Assembly: GCA_002350855.1 (NCBI GenBank)
Contig: DEFM01000002.1
Span: 143,314 to 195,782, forward strand
Direction of reading: 5' to 3'
Source of the DNA: Prevotellaceae bacterium UBA2852
GTDB lineage: Bacteria > Bacteroidota > Bacteroidia > Bacteroidales > Bacteroidaceae
DNA: 52,469 nucleotides
This document shows positions 49,669 through 52,469 of the stretch, in pieces (positions within the stretch are counted from its first letter, which is position 1; each line of letters opens with the position of its first letter). Below the pieces are notes generated by a model that did not search any database, was not told the DNA's origin, and saw only the letters and a list, made by a program, of their open reading frames with translations. The translations under genes and the position numbers were made by a program.

Positions 49669-52167
49669 TTAATAATTAATAATTACCTTATTTCCGCCAT
49701 GAATGTAAACACCATTAACCGTAGGTTGGCTCTTCAGACGACGTCCTTGCAAGTCATACCATGAGTTGTGGTTGTCGGCAAAGGTGCTGATACCATTGAC
49801 AGAAGTAGTATAATCAGCCAGGTAAAGCAGACCATCATGGTTATAGTAACCACCGTTCATGAAAGGAAGGATGTCTGTCAGAAGGTCGTTGTTAGTGAAG
49901 ATAATCTTCTCAGGAGCAGGATTGCTTACTATCGGTCCTGTCCACTTCCACACCTTACGGCCATTGGCAGTCAATCCCACCATCTCCATCTTCTGCAGTT
50001 TGCAGCCCACAAAGTCGTTCAAGTCAGTAGTAGGTTCTGCTGCTGTGCGAGTCTTGCAGTAGATTGGTTCATCCCAGCAGAAACGTGGTTCCTCAAAGTA
50101 AGCGTAGTAGCAGCCGTCAAGTGCTTCCACGCAGTCAGGAGCGTCAGCAGGACGAGTAAGATCTGGCTGAGCTGGTTCTGGCAGAGGTTTGGCGTCAGCA
50201 TCAGGGAATACGGTCAGACGCAGTTCTGTGCAACCATAGGGAATAAGGTCAAGATACTTAGTCTCATCACTCAGGAACTTCAGCTTACCTTGCTCAGGCA
50301 TAGCTGGAGTATAGCGGTTGTCTACAAGTCCCCACTCTATCTGCTTCACAGGTATACGCAACTTGGCACGGTTGCTGGAAAGGTCGAAGGGGAAGGGATT
50401 GTCGTTGATGTCAAGCACCTCCTCAACCATATCAGAAGTTAGTTCTAACGGTTGACCATCATCTGTATATGCGTAGTTGAACTCACCAGTAGGAGTGATG
50501 TTCCAGCACTTGAAATCTGGATTCTCAGGCTTTTTGCCATGCATGCACTCATACTCTGTATTGTCTTCAGTCATCTGCTGAGGAATGGCATAAGAATAGA
50601 GCAGCGGACCGCACTGGAAATATACACCCTGACCTTCAGCCACCTTCTTCTCAACAGTCATAGGAAGGGTAAGTTCATATACATCACCAGCCTTTACTGC
50701 TGCTGCCACCTTTTCGAACGAGCCTCTTTGCAAGTACAAGTCAACAGGTGTGCCGTTGATGCTCAACGAAGCGTTGCGACACCAAGAAGGAATTCGCAGA
50801 ATCAGAGGAATTGACGCTTCTTCGTCACCACTCACCCTAAACAATAATTTTTCATTGAAAGGATAGAGCGTCTCACAAGTGATTGTTATATCGCCGTTTT
50901 CAGTATGAAAAGTAGCCTCACTTGGTCCGTAGATAGCTGCAACTGCTCCTCCCTCGCTATCTGTCATCCACATTCGGCTGACAAAGTTTGGGAGCATACG
51001 GTTCACATTGCCAGAGCAACATTCAGTCTCGTGAGTCGGACGGTAAGCCATCCATGTAGAGCCATGCTTGTAGATGTTATGATTGGAAGAACCTGTGGCA
51101 ATAAACTGATTGACAGACGAGAAGTACTGGACAGAACGAAAGTCCTTTGTGATACATCCCATTCCGGCGTTGTAGATAGCCTTTTCTATCTTGTCAGCCC
51201 ACTCAGCCTCACCAGTAACAGAGAGATAGTGGCTCAGAGTCCATGTAAAATCCACTATATCACAAGTCTCGTGGCTTATGCATACATCATCGCCCAGAAG
51301 GAATTCAGAACTTGATGGCACACCATCGGGCAGCATCGACTCGCTCTCAACCTTGCGGATAGCAGTCATAGCGAGGTCAAGATAGTGCTGTTTGCCAGTG
51401 TAAGCATAGAGCAGCAACGGAAGTTTGAGCATCTCGCAGAAAGTCACGCTGTGCATATAGAAAGGTTCGTCGCTCATGATGGCGGTCTCATCCACAGCAA
51501 ACTTGTCCTGTACAGCCCAGGCGTCTTCAGCCAACTTAAGCAGCTGCTGATTACCAGTCTTGCCATAAGTCCAGAGCATACCCTCAAGTGACATGATATT
51601 GCGTCCGCCCACGATACCACCGGCAAGGTCATCTACACCGAAGTTCAGGTAGTGCCTTTCTAATGCTGCCGGGATACGAGCGTCACCGTCGTGTTCATAC
51701 TTAGCCTGAAGCACTCGGAAGAAAACCGACATCGGCCAAGTGATACCCTCAAGGGTAGAATTGCCTAGCACCCCACTCTCACTGGGATTGGCAAGCGTGT
51801 ATTCAACACCCTCCATAGCCTTGTTGACCATAGCCTCGTCGTTCAGTTCGTAGCCCAGTCGCAAGAGTCCGTCTGTGTAATAGGCGGTCTGCTCGTAGCG
51901 CCACCAGTTGTCACCGTAAGTCTCGTCAGAGCAAGAAATCTCTCCTGCCCACAGACATGAGTTATATGGGTAGGAAAGAGCTTCGGGGTGTCCCGTCAGT
52001 CCATCGTGCTGACGCTGCAATAAAGTCTGCAGCCAGCCAGTAGGATGGATGTCCGACACCTTTCCCATTGTGAATTTACTCTGTGTTTGTGCCTCTGTAA
52101 TAACATTATTGCCAGCCATCAGGGCTGCCAGCAGCAGCCACTGCATAAAACGTACCTTTCTTTTCAT
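49669..52167 (-). CDS. Secreted GH127-family (DUF1680) beta-L-arabinofuranosidase
   Basis: The product is 832 aa with signal peptide MKRKVRFMQWLLLAALMAGNNVITEAQ. It is an (alpha/alpha)6-barrel. Zn-site residues of GH127 are visible: Glu300 and Cys302 in SHETCDIV, and Glu382, Cys383, Cys384 in HETECCSGNVNRMLP, where one cysteine is the nucleophile in the Bifidobacterium enzyme. Beta-sandwich domains follow, then an extra C-terminal region of about 200 residues and a tail SWYDLQGRRLKSQPTVNGVYI, like exported-protein tails. GH146 is a close alternative. It releases arabinose from plant glycans. It is monogenic with its own promoter. Confidence 0.88.
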   Translation of the reverse strand: MKRKVRFMQWLLLAALMAGNNVITEAQTQSKFTMGKVSDIHPTGWLQTLLQRQHDGLTGHPEALSYPYNSCLWAGEISCSDETYGDNWWRYEQTAYYTDGLLRLGYELNDEAMVNKAMEGVEYTLANPSESGVLGNSTLEGITWPMSVFFRVLQAKYEHDGDARIPAALERHYLNFGVDDLAGGIVGGRNIMSLEGMLWTYGKTGNQQLLKLAEDAWAVQDKFAVDETAIMSDEPFYMHSVTFCEMLKLPLLLYAYTGKQHYLDLAMTAIRKVESESMLPDGVPSSSEFLLGDDVCISHETCDIVDFTWTLSHYLSVTGEAEWADKIEKAIYNAGMGCITKDFRSVQYFSSVNQFIATGSSNHNIYKHGSTWMAYRPTHETECCSGNVNRMLPNFVSRMWMTDSEGGAVAAIYGPSEATFHTENGDITITCETLYPFNEKLLFRVSGDEEASIPLILRIPSWCRNASLSINGTPVDLYLQRGSFEKVAAAVKAGDVYELTLPMTVEKKVAEGQGVYFQCGPLLYSYAIPQQMTEDNTEYECMHGKKPENPDFKCWNITPTGEFNYAYTDDGQPLELTSDMVEEVLDINDNPFPFDLSSNRAKLRIPVKQIEWGLVDNRYTPAMPEQGKLKFLSDETKYLDLIPYGCTELRLTVFPDADAKPLPEPAQPDLTRPADAPDCVEALDGCYYAYFEEPRFCWDEPIYCKTRTAAEPTTDLNDFVGCKLQKMEMVGLTANGRKVWKWTGPIVSNPAPEKIIFTNNDLLTDILPFMNGGYYNHDGLLYLADYTTSVNGISTFADNHNSWYDLQGRRLKSQPTVNGVYIHGGNKVIINY

Positions 52168-52228
52168 TTACAATCCATTTACCTTTTTATGTTATTCCTA
52201 TGAAATACACCATATTGTAATTCGTCGG

Positions 52229-52260
52229 TAAAGGTACAAAAAAAACTTTGTATTGAACAA
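52229..52260 (-). promoter_or_regulatory. Promoter of the GH127 gene
   Basis: On the reverse strand TTG (52258-52260), 21 bp, TACCTTTA (52229-52236, last base off consensus). The ATG is 61 bp downstream. Confidence 0.65.
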
Positions 52261-52300
52261 TAAATTCAGTGCAGATATTAAAAGAAAAAGAGTTGATCTA

Positions 52301-52333
52301 TTTGTGTTTTTCTATACTATTACTTTAGTTTTG
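52301..52333 (+). promoter_or_regulatory. Plus-strand promoter pointing out of the window
   Basis: TTTG (52301-52304), 21 bp, TAGTTTTG (52326-52333), a full consensus. The 136 bp that follow to the window edge hold no start codon with a usable frame. They include a small hairpin (ACGCCTT/AAGGTGT around 52397-52416), so this may be a long 5' leader or a small RNA start. A minus-strand TATATTTG also occurs at 52370-52377. Confidence 0.6.
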
Positions 52334-52469
52334 CAAATAATCACTTTCCGACGCAGAATGTAAAATCTGCAAATATAAGTCGTTGATAATCAGTATAAAC
52401 GCCTTTGTTTTAAGGTGTCTAAAGTGACTCCGAGGGACGGTAGGGAGACGCAAAATAGGCAAAAATCTG

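Overview
The window looks like chromosomal DNA of a Bacteroidota bacterium, most likely Prevotellaceae (Prevotella/Segatella). The signs are promoters of the Bacteroidota type (TAnnTTTG -7 box, TTG/TTTG -33 box, 19-21 bp spacing), few Shine-Dalgarno sites, many secreted glycoside hydrolases (GH13, GH25, GH30, GH97, GH105, GH127), type III glutamine synthetase, a eukaryote-like GH13_8 branching enzyme, carboxynorspermidine decarboxylase, and C-terminal tails resembling type IX secretion signals. I found no rRNA, CRISPR array, transposase or prophage. It is mostly core genome plus polysaccharide and peptide scavenging.

Layout. 1-300: three minus-strand tRNAs (one cut by the window edge, then Leu-GAG and Leu-CAG) behind a near-perfect promoter. 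426-9473: minus-strand block with an M6-type secreted metalloprotease, a GH30 hydrolase, nspC, a UvrD/PcrA helicase, a small secreted protein and a carboxymuconolactone-decarboxylase-like protein. 9700-17639: plus strand with glutamine synthetase III, GH25 lysozyme, fabD, GH13 amylase, an SpmA/SpmB-like membrane protein and an L,D-transpeptidase. 17708-18112: a divergent DUF1573 protein. 18228-25764: yidC, a secreted S9 (DPP5-like) peptidase, an MFSD1-like MFS carrier and a POT peptide transporter, which together read as a dipeptide-release-and-import cassette. 25918-30822: a MORN-repeat protein, YhcH, glycogen branching enzyme and a membrane protein. 30921-38446: reverse rubrerythrin, a DUF6055 metallopeptidase-like protein overlapping GH97, a 5'-nucleotidase with swapped domains, truA and an EamA transporter. 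38761-46823: HU-like protein, CCA-adding enzyme, GH105, sppA, lpxK, thiL and a small secreted protein. 46832-52167: a decayed lipoprotein gene (CotH-like ends, middle missing), a C_GCAxxG_C_C protein, an OFA-type MFS carrier, a YjjG-type HAD phosphatase and a GH127 arabinofuranosidase. A strong plus-strand promoter near the right edge points out of the window.

The most unusual signal is not a gene. Short tandem arrays of 7- or 8-bp units, differing in sequence from locus to locus, sit directly against start codons (nspC, yidC, the MFSD1-like carrier, POT, 5'-nucleotidase, GH105, lpxK, the OFA carrier, with a single unit at the EamA gene). The same TTCACTC heptamer also lies inside the signal-peptide codons of the L,D-transpeptidase and in an apparent in-frame insertion in truA. 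Other notable points are an intrinsic-terminator-like hairpin inside the first codons of the gene after the branching enzyme, a loopless 30-bp palindrome, the swapped-order 5'-nucleotidase fusion, and the CotH-like gene remnant.
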